A DNA stretch of 64,000 nt from Chitinophaga pinensis (GCA_945897725.1 CAMDFR010000001.1:124001-188000), one strand, 5' to 3'. Numbered from the stretch's first letter, positions 26,128 to 36,607 are shown. A program made the numbers and translations. The notes: a model not told the origin generated them from the sequence alone.

Positions 26128-27084
26128 ATGCTAGCAAATTATAAAGAACAAAATCAAAAAGACACTCGATCTGGATTTGGAGAAGGAATGACCGAACTAG
26201 GTCGTAGCAATGAAGCTGTAGTGGCACTTTGTGCAGACCTTACAGGCTCTTTAAAACTAGAAGAGTTTGAAAAAGAATTTCCTGATAGATTTATCCAATG
26301 CGGCATTGCAGAAGCAAATATGATTGGTATGGCTGCAGGTTTAACCATAGGAGGAAAAATTCCATTTGCCACTACTTTTGCAAATTTTGGAACAGGCAGA
26401 GTCTATGATCAAATTCGCCAATCTGTGGCATACTCAGACAAAAACGTAAAAATCTGTTGCAGTCATGCAGGCCTTACATTAGGAGAAGATGGTGCCACCC
26501 ACCAAATTCTTGAGGACATTGGATTAATGCAAATGCTTCCAGGCTTAACCGTTATCAATCCTTGTGATTTCAATCAAACAAAGGCGGCAACCAAAGCCAT
26601 TGCAGATTATAAAGGTCCTGTTTATCTTCGTTTCGGGAGACCCAAATGGCCAAATTTCACACCTATCGATCAAACATTTGAAGTAGGGAAAGCGATTCAT
26701 ATGCAAGAGGGAACAGACGTAACCATTTTTGCAACAGGGCACATGGTTTGGAAAAGTATAGAAGCATGCCATATTCTGATTGAAAAAGGATATGCTCCTG
26801 AACTCATCAATATTCATACGATTAAACCTTTGGATGCAGCAGCAGTCTTAAAATCTGTAGCTAAAACAAAGTGTGTGGTGACGGCGGAAGAGCATCAGCA
26901 ATTAGGTGGATTAGGTTCTACAATTTCACAATTACTTGCGCAGCATCAGCCTTGTCCGATGGAATTTGTGGCAGTGCAAGATAGCTTTGGAGAGAGTGGT
27001 ACACCAGACCAATTACTTGCTAAATATGGTTTGGATACAGTGAATATTGTTGAAGCAGCACTCAAAGTCATTGGCAGAAAATAA
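26128..27084 (+). CDS. transketolase C-terminal subunit
   Basis: A 318-residue protein covering the pyrimidine-binding and C-terminal domains of transketolase: SGFGEGMTELGRSNEAVVAL, FIQCGIAEANMIGMAAGL with the catalytic-type Glu, and a C-terminal domain with TVFATGHMVW-like sequence. It needs a partner N-terminal (TPP diphosphate-binding) subunit to transfer two-carbon units in the pentose phosphate pathway. In split transketolases the N-half is usually the gene just upstream; here that position holds the CorC-like gene and no N-half occurs in the window. Confidence 0.9.
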   Translation: MLANYKEQNQKDTRSGFGEGMTELGRSNEAVVALCADLTGSLKLEEFEKEFPDRFIQCGIAEANMIGMAAGLTIGGKIPFATTFANFGTGRVYDQIRQSVAYSDKNVKICCSHAGLTLGEDGATHQILEDIGLMQMLPGLTVINPCDFNQTKAATKAIADYKGPVYLRFGRPKWPNFTPIDQTFEVGKAIHMQEGTDVTIFATGHMVWKSIEACHILIEKGYAPELINIHTIKPLDAAAVLKSVAKTKCVVTAEEHQQLGGLGSTISQLLAQHQPCPMEFVAVQDSFGESGTPDQLLAKYGLDTVNIVEAALKVIGRK

Positions 27085-27166
27085 GTAGAGAGGCCCTTTT
27101 GTTGTAGCGATATTTATTTACGATTGAATAGAATAAAAGCAGCTCTATTGACGTTCAAAGAAGCTT

Positions 27167-27721
27167 ATGACAGATAAGGAAATCTTAGATTTATTTCAGA
27201 TACCAACAAAATCAGAACAGGCCTTTAATTTGTTGCTTAAAAGATATCAGCAAAAACTGTATTTTTTGGTACGTAGAATGGTCCTAAGCCATGATGATGC
27301 AGACGACATTATGCAGAACGTATGGATTAAAATCTGGAAAAATCTCGCAAATTTCAAACAAGAATCTCAACTCTATACTTGGCTCTATCGTATTGCCTCG
27401 AATGAAACATTTACTTTTTTAGAAGAGAAGAAAAAAAAGGCAACCACTAGATTTGAAAGCCACAATGAGGAGAATGAAATTTTTGACTCCTCCATACTTT
27501 TAAAGGCAGATGCCTATTTTGATGGTGACGAAATTCAATTAAAGTTAGAACAAGCCATTCAACAGCTTCCTGATAAACAGAAAATGGTTTTTCAGTTAAA
27601 ATATTACGAAGAAATGAAGTATGAAGAGATGTCAGAAATACTGGGCACTTCTGTGGGTGCGCTCAAAGCATCCTATCATCATGCCATTAAAAAAATAGAA
27701 GTATTTTTAAAAACAGATTAA
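27167..27721 (+). CDS. ECF-family RNA polymerase sigma factor (second copy of module)
   Basis: A 184-residue sigma-70 family protein. Region 2 is MVLSHDDADDIMQNVWIKIW followed by FKQESQLYTWLYRIASNETF. Region 4 is LPDKQKMVFQLKYYEEMKYE followed by SVGALKASYHHAIKKIE. It differs clearly from the sigma factor at 666-1256, so this is not a recent duplication. It begins a three-gene plus-strand operon with a membrane protein and a secreted helical protein. No standard -7 element is obvious, which may mean it is expressed from its own ECF-type promoter. Confidence 0.9.
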   Translation: MTDKEILDLFQIPTKSEQAFNLLLKRYQQKLYFLVRRMVLSHDDADDIMQNVWIKIWKNLANFKQESQLYTWLYRIASNETFTFLEEKKKKATTRFESHNEENEIFDSSILLKADAYFDGDEIQLKLEQAIQQLPDKQKMVFQLKYYEEMKYEEMSEILGTSVGALKASYHHAIKKIEVFLKTD

Positions 27722-27752
27722 ACCATTTGCTCGAAAAAGCATCTAACATAAT

Positions 27753-28235
27753 ATGGACAGCAACGAAGAAAATAAAATACAGGAAGTAGAACTAAGTCCC
27801 ATGCTAAAAGGACTAAGGAAAAAAAATCCTTATAAGGTTCCTGATGCTTATTTTAGCAAATTTGAAGATGAGGTGATGATGAAAATCTCAACTTCATCTC
27901 ATGGCAAACGCATCTCCATTCAGACCTATTTTAAAGTGGCTATGAGCATTGCTGCAACTATAGTTATTTGCTTCTCTGTTTATCATTTTGTGATGCCTAA
28001 AACGGCAAACAGTATGACTGCCGTGGAATTAAAATCAGCACTAAAAACGCTGCCAGAAGCGGAGCTAAATCAATACCTCATGCAGAATGCGAATGGTTTA
28101 AATGAAGACATACTTGCCCAAACATTAGACTTTGATAAAAATATTTATAAAATGGAATTAAACAGTGCAGATTCTACAATCGTTGAAGCATATATCAATG
28201 AAGTAGACGACGCCTACATTCTAGAACAAAATTAA
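27753..28235 (+). CDS. single-span membrane protein, probable anti-sigma factor
   Basis: A 160-residue protein with a cytoplasmic N-terminal part containing NPYKVPDAYFSKFEDEVMMK, one membrane helix at about 66-86 (VAMSIAATIVICFSVYHFVM) and an acidic periplasmic domain of about 75 residues. Proteins with a KVPxxYFxxxE start placed after an ECF sigma gene are common in Bacteroidota and are presumed to bind the sigma factor. It ends 4 nt before the next gene. Confidence 0.65.
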   Translation: MDSNEENKIQEVELSPMLKGLRKKNPYKVPDAYFSKFEDEVMMKISTSSHGKRISIQTYFKVAMSIAATIVICFSVYHFVMPKTANSMTAVELKSALKTLPEAELNQYLMQNANGLNEDILAQTLDFDKNIYKMELNSADSTIVEAYINEVDDAYILEQN

Positions 28236-28239
28236 AAAC

Positions 28240-28686
28240 ATGAAAAAATTAGTATTGCCATCATTGCTTATCCTATTCCTAGCTTTTAACAGCTCAAATC
28301 TATTAGCACAAGACAATTCAACCCCTGCCGAAAAAAAGGCTAAAATAGAAGCATGGCACACGGCATATCTCACCACCGAAATGAAGCTAACCAGTGAGGA
28401 ATCGCAAAAGTTTTGGCCCATTTACACAGCCTATAAAGCGGAACTAGATCTTTTAGAAAGACCTAGGAAAAGTATTGGCAAAACCATCGATCAAATGACG
28501 GACAGCGAATTGAAACAGTTAATATATAAAGAACTAGACAATGAACTAGCACGCGCCAATATTGATAGAAAATATGTAGAAAAATTCTTGGCCATATTAG
28601 CTCCCATCAAAATTGTTCGCATGAAAAAAGCAGAAAAAGACTTTAAAAGAATGGTTCTTGAGCAATGGAGAGATAATCACAAATAA
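28240..28686 (+). CDS. secreted helical protein, putative sensor of ECF sigma module
   Basis: A 148-residue protein with a signal peptide (MKKLVLPSLLILFLAFNSSNLLAQ) and an all-helical charged body: WHTAYLTTEMKLTSEESQKF, a short helix starting WPIYTAYKAEL, and a C-terminal coiled region. The LTSEESQKFWPIY pattern is the hallmark of the Bacteroidota proteins often annotated as sensor of ECF-type sigma factor, distantly Spy-like. The four-nt spacing to the anti-sigma-like gene supports one operon. It is the functional counterpart of the partial gene at 1-332. Confidence 0.7.
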   Translation: MKKLVLPSLLILFLAFNSSNLLAQDNSTPAEKKAKIEAWHTAYLTTEMKLTSEESQKFWPIYTAYKAELDLLERPRKSIGKTIDQMTDSELKQLIYKELDNELARANIDRKYVEKFLAILAPIKIVRMKKAEKDFKRMVLEQWRDNHK

Positions 28687-28793
28687 CTCAGAAGAGGAAC
28701 ATTATGCTCATTTGGACGCAGGATAGTATTGGCGTCATACCCAAACGAAGGTTTTCTGAATTAGAAAATCGATTAGATGTTTAAACACCTATA
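28687..28793. other. convergent gap with a TGTTTAAACA palindrome
   Basis: The 107-nt gap between converging genes contains TGTTTAAACA (28778-28787), the same 10-bp palindrome found twice in the 12.05-12.15 kb convergent gap. No T-run terminator is visible. Confidence 0.45.
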
Positions 28794-30779
28794 TTAGTAA
28801 TTCATTAATTTTTGTAGTGCTTCCTTAAATCTTTCTTTTGGTAAAAAATTCTGTTCTAGAGGAATAGAAAATGGAACAGGGGTATCTAAACTGGCTACTC
28901 TAATCACCGGTGCATCTAGTTTCTCAAATAAATACTCTGCAATATGGGCAGCAATATCACCACCAATTCCTCCTGTTAAGGTATCTTCATGTAAGATAAT
29001 CACTTTCCCTGTTTTAGTTACAGATTCCTCAATTGCTTTCCAATCCAATGGCAAAAGGGTTCGTAAGTCTATGATATCTGCTTTTATATTCAACTCTTGA
29101 CAAGTCTCTACAGCCCAGTGAACACCACTACCATAGGTAATTACAGAAACATCTTCTCCGTCTAGCACTCTATTGGCTTTGCCGATTTCTATGGTATAAT
29201 AATCATCTGGTACTTGACCAAGCACACTTCTATACAAGGCCTTGTGTTCAAAAAACAGTACAGGATTGGGGTCGTTTATGGCTGCCGCAATCAAACCTTT
29301 TGCATCCAAAGGATTCGATGGATACACAATTTTTAAGCCCGGCACTTTATAAAACCATGCCTCATTACTTTGCGAATGGAAAGGTCCTGCGCCAACACCC
29401 GCTCCTGTTGGCATACGCACCACCACATCAGCATTTTGTTCCCATCTATAATAACTCTTCGCTAAATTATTCACGATGGCATTAAAACCCGTGCTTACGA
29501 AATCTGCAAATTGCATTTCTACTACTGTCTTAAAACCTTTAATACTCATACCTAAGGCAGCACTCAGAATACCGCTTTCACATAATGGCGTATTTCTTAC
29601 CCGATCTTTGCCAAATTGCTCTACAAAACCTTCTGTAATTTTAAAGACACCGCCGTATTCTGCAATATCTTGCCCCATCAACACCAAATTAGGATGTTTT
29701 TCCATACTCATTCTTAGCCCATCACTGATGGCATCCACAAGTCTCTTTTCAGTTGTTTTGTCAGATTGTGGAGCTTCTGCATTATTAAGATATGGTGCGT
29801 AGATATCCTTGCATTCTTCTGCAGTATCTGGAGTTACTTCTGGCGCAGCAAAGGCTACCTCTAAAGCAGCATCAATCTCTTGTAATATTTTATTTTTTTC
29901 GATAATAATGGTTGCCGTATCAATCACCTTTTGCTCTAATAAATAGTTCTCATAATTCGACACCGGATCTTTTGTTGCCCATACATCGAACAATTCCTGA
30001 GGCACATATTTTACACCGCTTGCTTCTTCATGGCCACGCATCCTAAAAGTCATCATTTCTACCAATACAGGATGTGGATTTTCGCGCATCTCAGCAGCGA
30101 GTGCAGAGATAGTAGTAAATACCTCAAGCAAATTATTTCCATCTAATATCACCGACTTCATGCCATAGCCAATACCTCTATCCGCCAATTGTTTGCAGCG
30201 ATACTGTTCATTGGTAGGCGTAGAAAGCCCATAGCCATTGTTTTCTATGATAAACATACTAGGCAAATTCCATACAGAGGCAATATTTAATGCTTCGTGA
30301 AAATCGCCTTGGCTGGTACCGCCATCGCCTGTAAAAGTGACTGCAATTTTCTTTTCTCCTTTCAATTTGTAGGCTAAAGAAATGCCGTCTGCCAAACACA
30401 ATTGTGGTCCTAGGTGAGAAATCATTCCAACGATATGGTGCTCATTAGACCCAAAATGAAAGGAGCGTTCGCGTCCTTTAGAATAGCCACCCTTCTTACC
30501 TTGCCATTGTAAAAACAATTTATCTAAAGGCATATCTCTTCCAGTAAAGACGCCCAAATTTCGATGCAATGGCATGATATATTCATCTGCTTCTAATGCC
30601 ATTGTAATGCCTACTGAAATAGCTTCCTGCCCAATGCCACTAAACCATTTACTCACCTTACCCTGGCGGAGAAGTTTGAGCATTTTCTCTTCAATCAGTC
30701 GAGGTTTAATAATGCCTACGTATAATGATTTAAGCTGTTCGTCTGTAAGACTTTTTCTATCGAATACCATTGGTTCCAT
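28794..30779 (-). CDS. 2-oxoacid dehydrogenase E1, fused alpha and beta subunits
   Basis: A 661-residue TPP-dependent decarboxylase in which the E1 alpha domain (about 1-330) and E1 beta domain (about 345-661) are one chain. The alpha part carries the TPP motif GDGGTSQGDFHEALNI ending in ENN. The beta part has MGQDIAEYGGVFKITEGF and PVIRVASLDTPVPFS. Fused E1 chains of this length usually belong to the branched-chain (2-oxoisovalerate) complex in Bacteroidota, but pyruvate or acetoin substrates cannot be excluded. E2 and E3 are not in the window. A -7 element TATCTTTG lies at 30808-30801 on the minus strand, ending 22 nt before the ATG. Confidence 0.92.
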   Translation of the reverse strand: MEPMVFDRKSLTDEQLKSLYVGIIKPRLIEEKMLKLLRQGKVSKWFSGIGQEAISVGITMALEADEYIMPLHRNLGVFTGRDMPLDKLFLQWQGKKGGYSKGRERSFHFGSNEHHIVGMISHLGPQLCLADGISLAYKLKGEKKIAVTFTGDGGTSQGDFHEALNIASVWNLPSMFIIENNGYGLSTPTNEQYRCKQLADRGIGYGMKSVILDGNNLLEVFTTISALAAEMRENPHPVLVEMMTFRMRGHEEASGVKYVPQELFDVWATKDPVSNYENYLLEQKVIDTATIIIEKNKILQEIDAALEVAFAAPEVTPDTAEECKDIYAPYLNNAEAPQSDKTTEKRLVDAISDGLRMSMEKHPNLVLMGQDIAEYGGVFKITEGFVEQFGKDRVRNTPLCESGILSAALGMSIKGFKTVVEMQFADFVSTGFNAIVNNLAKSYYRWEQNADVVVRMPTGAGVGAGPFHSQSNEAWFYKVPGLKIVYPSNPLDAKGLIAAAINDPNPVLFFEHKALYRSVLGQVPDDYYTIEIGKANRVLDGEDVSVITYGSGVHWAVETCQELNIKADIIDLRTLLPLDWKAIEESVTKTGKVIILHEDTLTGGIGGDIAAHIAEYLFEKLDAPVIRVASLDTPVPFSIPLEQNFLPKERFKEALQKLMNY

Positions 30780-30800
30780 GCACTAAAATATAATGAAGCA

Positions 30801-30808
30801 CAAAGATA
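30801..30808 (-). promoter_or_regulatory. -7 element of the E1 gene promoter
   Basis: TATCTTTG on the minus strand, an exact match to TAnnTTTG. The predicted start near 30794 leaves a leader of about 15 nt before the E1 ATG. No good -33 element. Confidence 0.5.
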
Positions 30809-30890
30809 GAAAGTTTAGATGGAATAACATGAATTAAGCGAATGCAAGGCACTCAAAGAATGGCTGCTTTGCTACAAAAGAAAGTACAAC

Positions 30891-31217
30891 TTATACAGAG
30901 AAACTTTCTCCACAGGCACAAGTACGACTGGCATTTGGATTTACAAAATGAAAGCCTTTTCCATTAAGCCCTTCTGAGAAATCTAGCGAGGTATTCACTA
31001 AATATAAAAAGCTACGCAAGTCGGTGACTAGTTTAATACCCTTATCTTCAAAAAGCTGATCATCAGCTTCCATTTTATCGTCAAAATCCATGTTATAGCT
31101 TAATCCAGAGCAACCACCACCTTTCACCGAAACACGAACAAAATGTGCTGGGCTATAATTTTTCTCTACGATCAAATCCTCTATTCGCTCTTTTGCCTTT
31201 TCTGTTACAAATAACAT
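30891..31217 (-). CDS. IscA/HesB-type iron-sulfur carrier
   Basis: A 108-residue A-type carrier that receives and delivers Fe-S clusters. The three conserved cysteines are in VKGGGCSGLSY (about residue 36) and TCACGESF near the C-terminus. A -7 element TAGTTTTG lies at 31243-31236 on the minus strand. A paralogue with the same three cysteines is encoded at 39574-39915. Confidence 0.92.
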   Translation of the reverse strand: MLFVTEKAKERIEDLIVEKNYSPAHFVRVSVKGGGCSGLSYNMDFDDKMEADDQLFEDKGIKLVTDLRSFLYLVNTSLDFSEGLNGKGFHFVNPNASRTCACGESFSV

Positions 31218-31309
31218 AGTCTTGTATTTTACTTACAAAACTACAAATGAATCTAAAAAGTTTCATCTTAGTTATTCACTATAGCTACTTATGAATATCT
31301 ATGGCATCA

Positions 31310-31340
31310 TTGCTGAAAGCTGAGTTTGTCTTTACATTTG
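31310..31340 (+). promoter_or_regulatory. promoter of methylmalonyl-CoA epimerase gene
   Basis: TTG (31310-31312), a 20-nt spacer and TACATTTG (31333-31340) match the Bacteroidota promoter. The predicted start near 31347 lies 12 nt before the ATG at 31359 and excludes the TTG start at 31326 in the ORF track. Confidence 0.65.
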
Positions 31341-31358
31341 TTATTCAATACAAAGTTT

Positions 31359-31760
31359 ATGTACAAAATCGAACATATTGGCATTGCAGTCAAAAATATT
31401 GATGAGGCCACCCTTCTATACGCGAAGCTGTTTAACAGAAACGCTTACAAAACCGAAATTGTGGAATCAGAAGCGGTTAGTACCGTCTTTTTCCAAAATG
31501 GAGAATCAAAAATCGAATTGCTCGCAGCCAATAATGAAACGTCAGCCATTGCCAAATTTATCGATAAAAAAGGGGAAGGCATCCATCATATTGCTTTTGC
31601 CGTAGACGACATTTATAAGGAAGTAGAAAGATTGAAAGGAGAAGGTTTTCAAGCAATTTCAGAAGCTCCTAAAAAAGGGGCAGATAATAAATTGGTGTTT
31701 TTTTTCCATCCCAAAAGTACCAATGGTGTGTTGGTAGAGCTTTGTCAAGAAATACAATAA
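31359..31760 (+). CDS. mce: methylmalonyl-CoA epimerase
   Basis: A 133-residue vicinal-oxygen-chelate fold enzyme that interconverts (R)- and (S)-methylmalonyl-CoA. It begins YKIEHIGIAVKNIDEA, with the metal-binding His in IEHIG, and has GEGIHHIAFAVDDI and a C-terminal GVLVELCQE with the metal-ligand Glu. The length matches the family. With the mutase large subunit at 40643 it forms the propionate/succinate branch. The HAD phosphatase gene follows after 24 nt. Confidence 0.92.
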   Translation: MYKIEHIGIAVKNIDEATLLYAKLFNRNAYKTEIVESEAVSTVFFQNGESKIELLAANNETSAIAKFIDKKGEGIHHIAFAVDDIYKEVERLKGEGFQAISEAPKKGADNKLVFFFHPKSTNGVLVELCQEIQ

Positions 31761-31784
31761 ATTCATTGCTCTTATTTTTATACC

Positions 31785-32477
31785 ATGTACCAAAACATCA
31801 AACACATCTTTTTTGACCTCGATCATACCCTTTGGGATTTTGACACCAACTCTACCCTCACACTGATAGAAATTATTGATCACTTCGATTTAGAAAACTT
31901 AGGAATCAATGATAGCAATCAGTTCATCGCCACCTATAAAAAAATAAACGATAGCTATTGGACCAAATATCGCATGAATCAAGTGAGTAAAGACGAATTG
32001 CGATTGGGTCGTTTTCGTGATACTTTATTGGAATGGAACATAAAAAATGATGAAATGGCGCTCGCCATCAACGATTATTATGTGGCCCATAGTCCATATA
32101 AAACAAAGCTTCTACCAAATGCTCATGAAGTGCTGGCTTATTTACACAAAAAATATATACTTCATATCATCACTAATGGCTTTCGCGAAGCAGTGACCGT
32201 GAAGATGAGAGAAAGTGAGCTCAATCAATATTTTGATGAAATTGTTATCTCAGAGGAAGTCGGTTTTCAAAAACCTCATCCGCGAATATTCCAACATTTA
32301 TTGAGCAAAAAAAACATTCTATCAGATGAATGCATGATGATTGGAGACCATTACGAGGCTGATATCGTAGGTGCAGTGCAGCAAAAAATTGTAGCCATAC
32401 TTTTTAATCCAACAAAAGAATCTCATCCCTATCCTCATCAAATCTTTGACCTCATAGAATTAAAAGATTTTCTATAA
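31785..32477 (+). CDS. YjjG-family HAD phosphatase (noncanonical nucleotidase)
   Basis: A 230-residue HAD hydrolase with all four motifs: HIFFDLDHTLWDF (nucleophile Asp), IITNGF, FQKPHPRIF (Lys) and MIGDHYEADIVGA. YjjG-type enzymes remove phosphate from noncanonical or pyrimidine nucleoside monophosphates. It is likely co-transcribed with the epimerase gene, though the two functions are not obviously linked. Confidence 0.85.
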   Translation: MYQNIKHIFFDLDHTLWDFDTNSTLTLIEIIDHFDLENLGINDSNQFIATYKKINDSYWTKYRMNQVSKDELRLGRFRDTLLEWNIKNDEMALAINDYYVAHSPYKTKLLPNAHEVLAYLHKKYILHIITNGFREAVTVKMRESELNQYFDEIVISEEVGFQKPHPRIFQHLLSKKNILSDECMMIGDHYEADIVGAVQQKIVAILFNPTKESHPYPHQIFDLIELKDFL

Positions 32478-32528
32478 TGGAAAAACAGCATATTCAATGA
32501 TAAATGGGCTCTTTTTATAAAAGCATTT

Positions 32529-32536
32529 ATCTTTGT
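32529..32536 (+). promoter_or_regulatory. -7 element overlapping the leader of the GT-C-like gene
   Basis: TATCTTTG ends only 5 nt before the ATG at 32542. If used, transcription would start at or just inside the start codon, giving a leaderless mRNA. No -33 TTTG was seen. Confidence 0.4.
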
Positions 32537-32541
32537 TAGGT

Positions 32542-33840
32542 ATGCAAGCATTCTTCCATAAAATAAAAACTTATAAAACTCAAATTGTTTGGGCATTTAT
32601 GCTGATTGCCTTTTTGGTAGAGTTTATCATTTTGATATCATGCAATAATCACAACGACCAAAGCACCACTTCTGTTTGGCTATTTATCTGCTCTATGTCA
32701 TTGGGCATCTTACCTATCATATTTAATAAGTCTTTAAAAAAAAATACCTCAAGCACTAAGCCATCTTCATGGTGGTTTTTTGCCCTTTTTACAAGCATTG
32801 TAGTCTTATGCATCTACTTTTTTAAGATGCAAGACTTGATCAAACATTGCAGAATCGATGAACATGTTTCCGATATCATACCCACTATTATGCAAGAGGT
32901 GCACCGATTTTTACATCATGAATTTGTATATACACCAATACTGTTAGATGGCTACTCTTATCCTTCTGGATACCTTCCTGCCGTTTGGTTTCCGTTCATC
33001 GCTGCAGAAACTTTTCACTTCGACTATCGCTATATTCCTTTCGCAATATTTGCTTTATTAATGATTGGAATATTGTTGGTCTATAAAAAACAAATTTCGA
33101 GTCTTTCCACTTTTCTGTCTCTAGTGATGATACCACTTAGCCTAGAACTATTCATCGCTAACAATAACTCTGTTCCTCGCTTTTCGGTAGAAGTACTCAT
33201 CGCTTGTTATTATGTATTTTTATGTTTAGCCATCACCACAAAAAATTATTTTTTAATCGGTATTGCTATTAGTTTATGCCTTCTTTCTCGTTATTCTTTG
33301 GCACTTTGGCTGCCTTTGTATTTTATTGTCTTACTCATCAATCAAGATAAAAAACGCTTGTTCAAAATAATCATGGTCATCATCATTGCCATCGCATTAT
33401 TTTATGTCATTCCATTTTTATCTAAAGAGCCAAGTCTTGTTATCCGTGGCCTCCTCAATTATAGCAGCGCAGGCGATGGCGAATGGCGCAGAATCAACCA
33501 AAGCACGCATTTACCGGAACATCTGACCCATGGTCTTGGTTTCGCCTACTTCTTTTATGTGCTCAAAGGCATCGACATTCCCACCAAAATAAAATACTTG
33601 CAAATCGTTTTATTGGCGCTGATTGCAATCTTTTTAGTCAGCATGAGTTTTATCTTTTATAAATACAAAAACAAACTGAGCACACCGATTTTTCTCATCT
33701 GTAGTTTAAAAATATACCTAAGCATTTTTTATACCTTTATTCACATCCCCTACGTCTATCTATACACCGTCCCACTAATGGTTTCAAGCTCTTTAATTTT
33801 TTACTTAGCAAGTGCCAAAAAGGAAGATTTAATCGATTAA
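32542..33840 (+). CDS. polytopic membrane protein, possible GT-C glycosyltransferase
   Basis: A 432-residue protein with about eleven hydrophobic helices. An exposed loop after helix 3 contains acidic residues (HCRIDEHVSDI) and another contains FVYTPILLDGYSYPSGYLPA, similar in layout to the first periplasmic loops of GT-C glycosyltransferases that use polyprenyl-linked sugars. No family-specific motif was certain, so the assignment is tentative. The track start 32533 is a TTG inside the -7 element; ATG 32542 (MQAFFHKIK) is chosen. Confidence 0.55.
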   Translation: MQAFFHKIKTYKTQIVWAFMLIAFLVEFIILISCNNHNDQSTTSVWLFICSMSLGILPIIFNKSLKKNTSSTKPSSWWFFALFTSIVVLCIYFFKMQDLIKHCRIDEHVSDIIPTIMQEVHRFLHHEFVYTPILLDGYSYPSGYLPAVWFPFIAAETFHFDYRYIPFAIFALLMIGILLVYKKQISSLSTFLSLVMIPLSLELFIANNNSVPRFSVEVLIACYYVFLCLAITTKNYFLIGIAISLCLLSRYSLALWLPLYFIVLLINQDKKRLFKIIMVIIIAIALFYVIPFLSKEPSLVIRGLLNYSSAGDGEWRRINQSTHLPEHLTHGLGFAYFFYVLKGIDIPTKIKYLQIVLLALIAIFLVSMSFIFYKYKNKLSTPIFLICSLKIYLSIFYTFIHIPYVYLYTVPLMVSSSLIFYLASAKKEDLID

Positions 33841-34420
33841 ATTATTAATTTGATTGGAAGCTATTTCCCGCTTTCCGCTCTATCTTTTTTTAGATACAGA
33901 AAAAAAGGATGCCGCTTCAATCGGGGCTAGGGTGTAGTATTCCAATAAAAGTTTTGCATCCATACAGATTCAACTAAACCCTCGTCAAGCATATCATTCA
34001 GCCTGATTGTTTTTGTGCCGCTCCTCTGGAGCTGATCCCGATTCAGATGATTTGTCTAGTAATATTTCGCTCCGCTGGAGCTGCCAAATAGAATATATAT
34101 TTATTGACCAAAACCTTCTCCAAGCATGTCATTCAGAAGGAACCTTCACGAAATGACTACAAGACTTACGATGCTAAGAAAATTATTATTTGACCAGGTT
34201 TTTAAAGCCACTTGTCCGCATTGGACTGAAACGGTAGGTGACAAGACAAACACCAACCACAGGAGTAGATTTTGTAAAGGACTAGGAATTGGCTTAGGGG
34301 CTGCAGCAAGTACCGCGTACTGCGAAAGACCAGGTGCCATTGCTTTTGTACTCAGCAATGGCAAAGCCCCAAAAAAAATTATTATCAAATAACCTTTCTT
34401 CTCAAAGATGAAATCTCAAA
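33841..34420. repeat. 580-nt gene-free island of dispersed-repeat remnants
   Basis: No credible gene: the 88-aa (+) and 80-aa (-) ORFs of the track overlap each other and lack protein-like composition. The region holds, in order, an inverted-repeat element (33853-33932); two GCTCCnCTGGAGC hairpins (34020-34032, 34069-34081) between two imperfect 26-bp repeats with CAAGCAT and TCATTCAG (33976-34001, 34110-34136); an 11-bp direct repeat (34179-34189, 34375-34385) flanking about 185 bp; and two further hairpins (34306-34323, 34336-34362). It lies between convergent genes. Confidence 0.7.
33853..33932 (-). repeat. dispersed Bacteroidota intergenic repeat, partial copy
   Basis: Read on the minus strand it begins CCCTAGCCCCGATTGAAGCG, then GCATCC, an A/T-rich hairpin (GGATGCC side, TTTTTTTCTGTATC), then AGCGGAAAGCGGGAAATAGC. 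I recognise this layout from repeated intergenic elements in many Bacteroidota genomes, possibly the group described as Flavo-1-like repetitive RNA; that link is from memory and untested. Confidence 0.55.

Positions 34421-36607
<2,187 letters not shown>

Noticed and set aside
34126-34392. 88-aa plus-strand ORF (and overlapping 80-aa minus-strand ORF)
   Set aside because: Both lie in the repeat island, overlap each other, contain hairpins and the duplicated repeat unit, and have no promoter or protein-like pattern.
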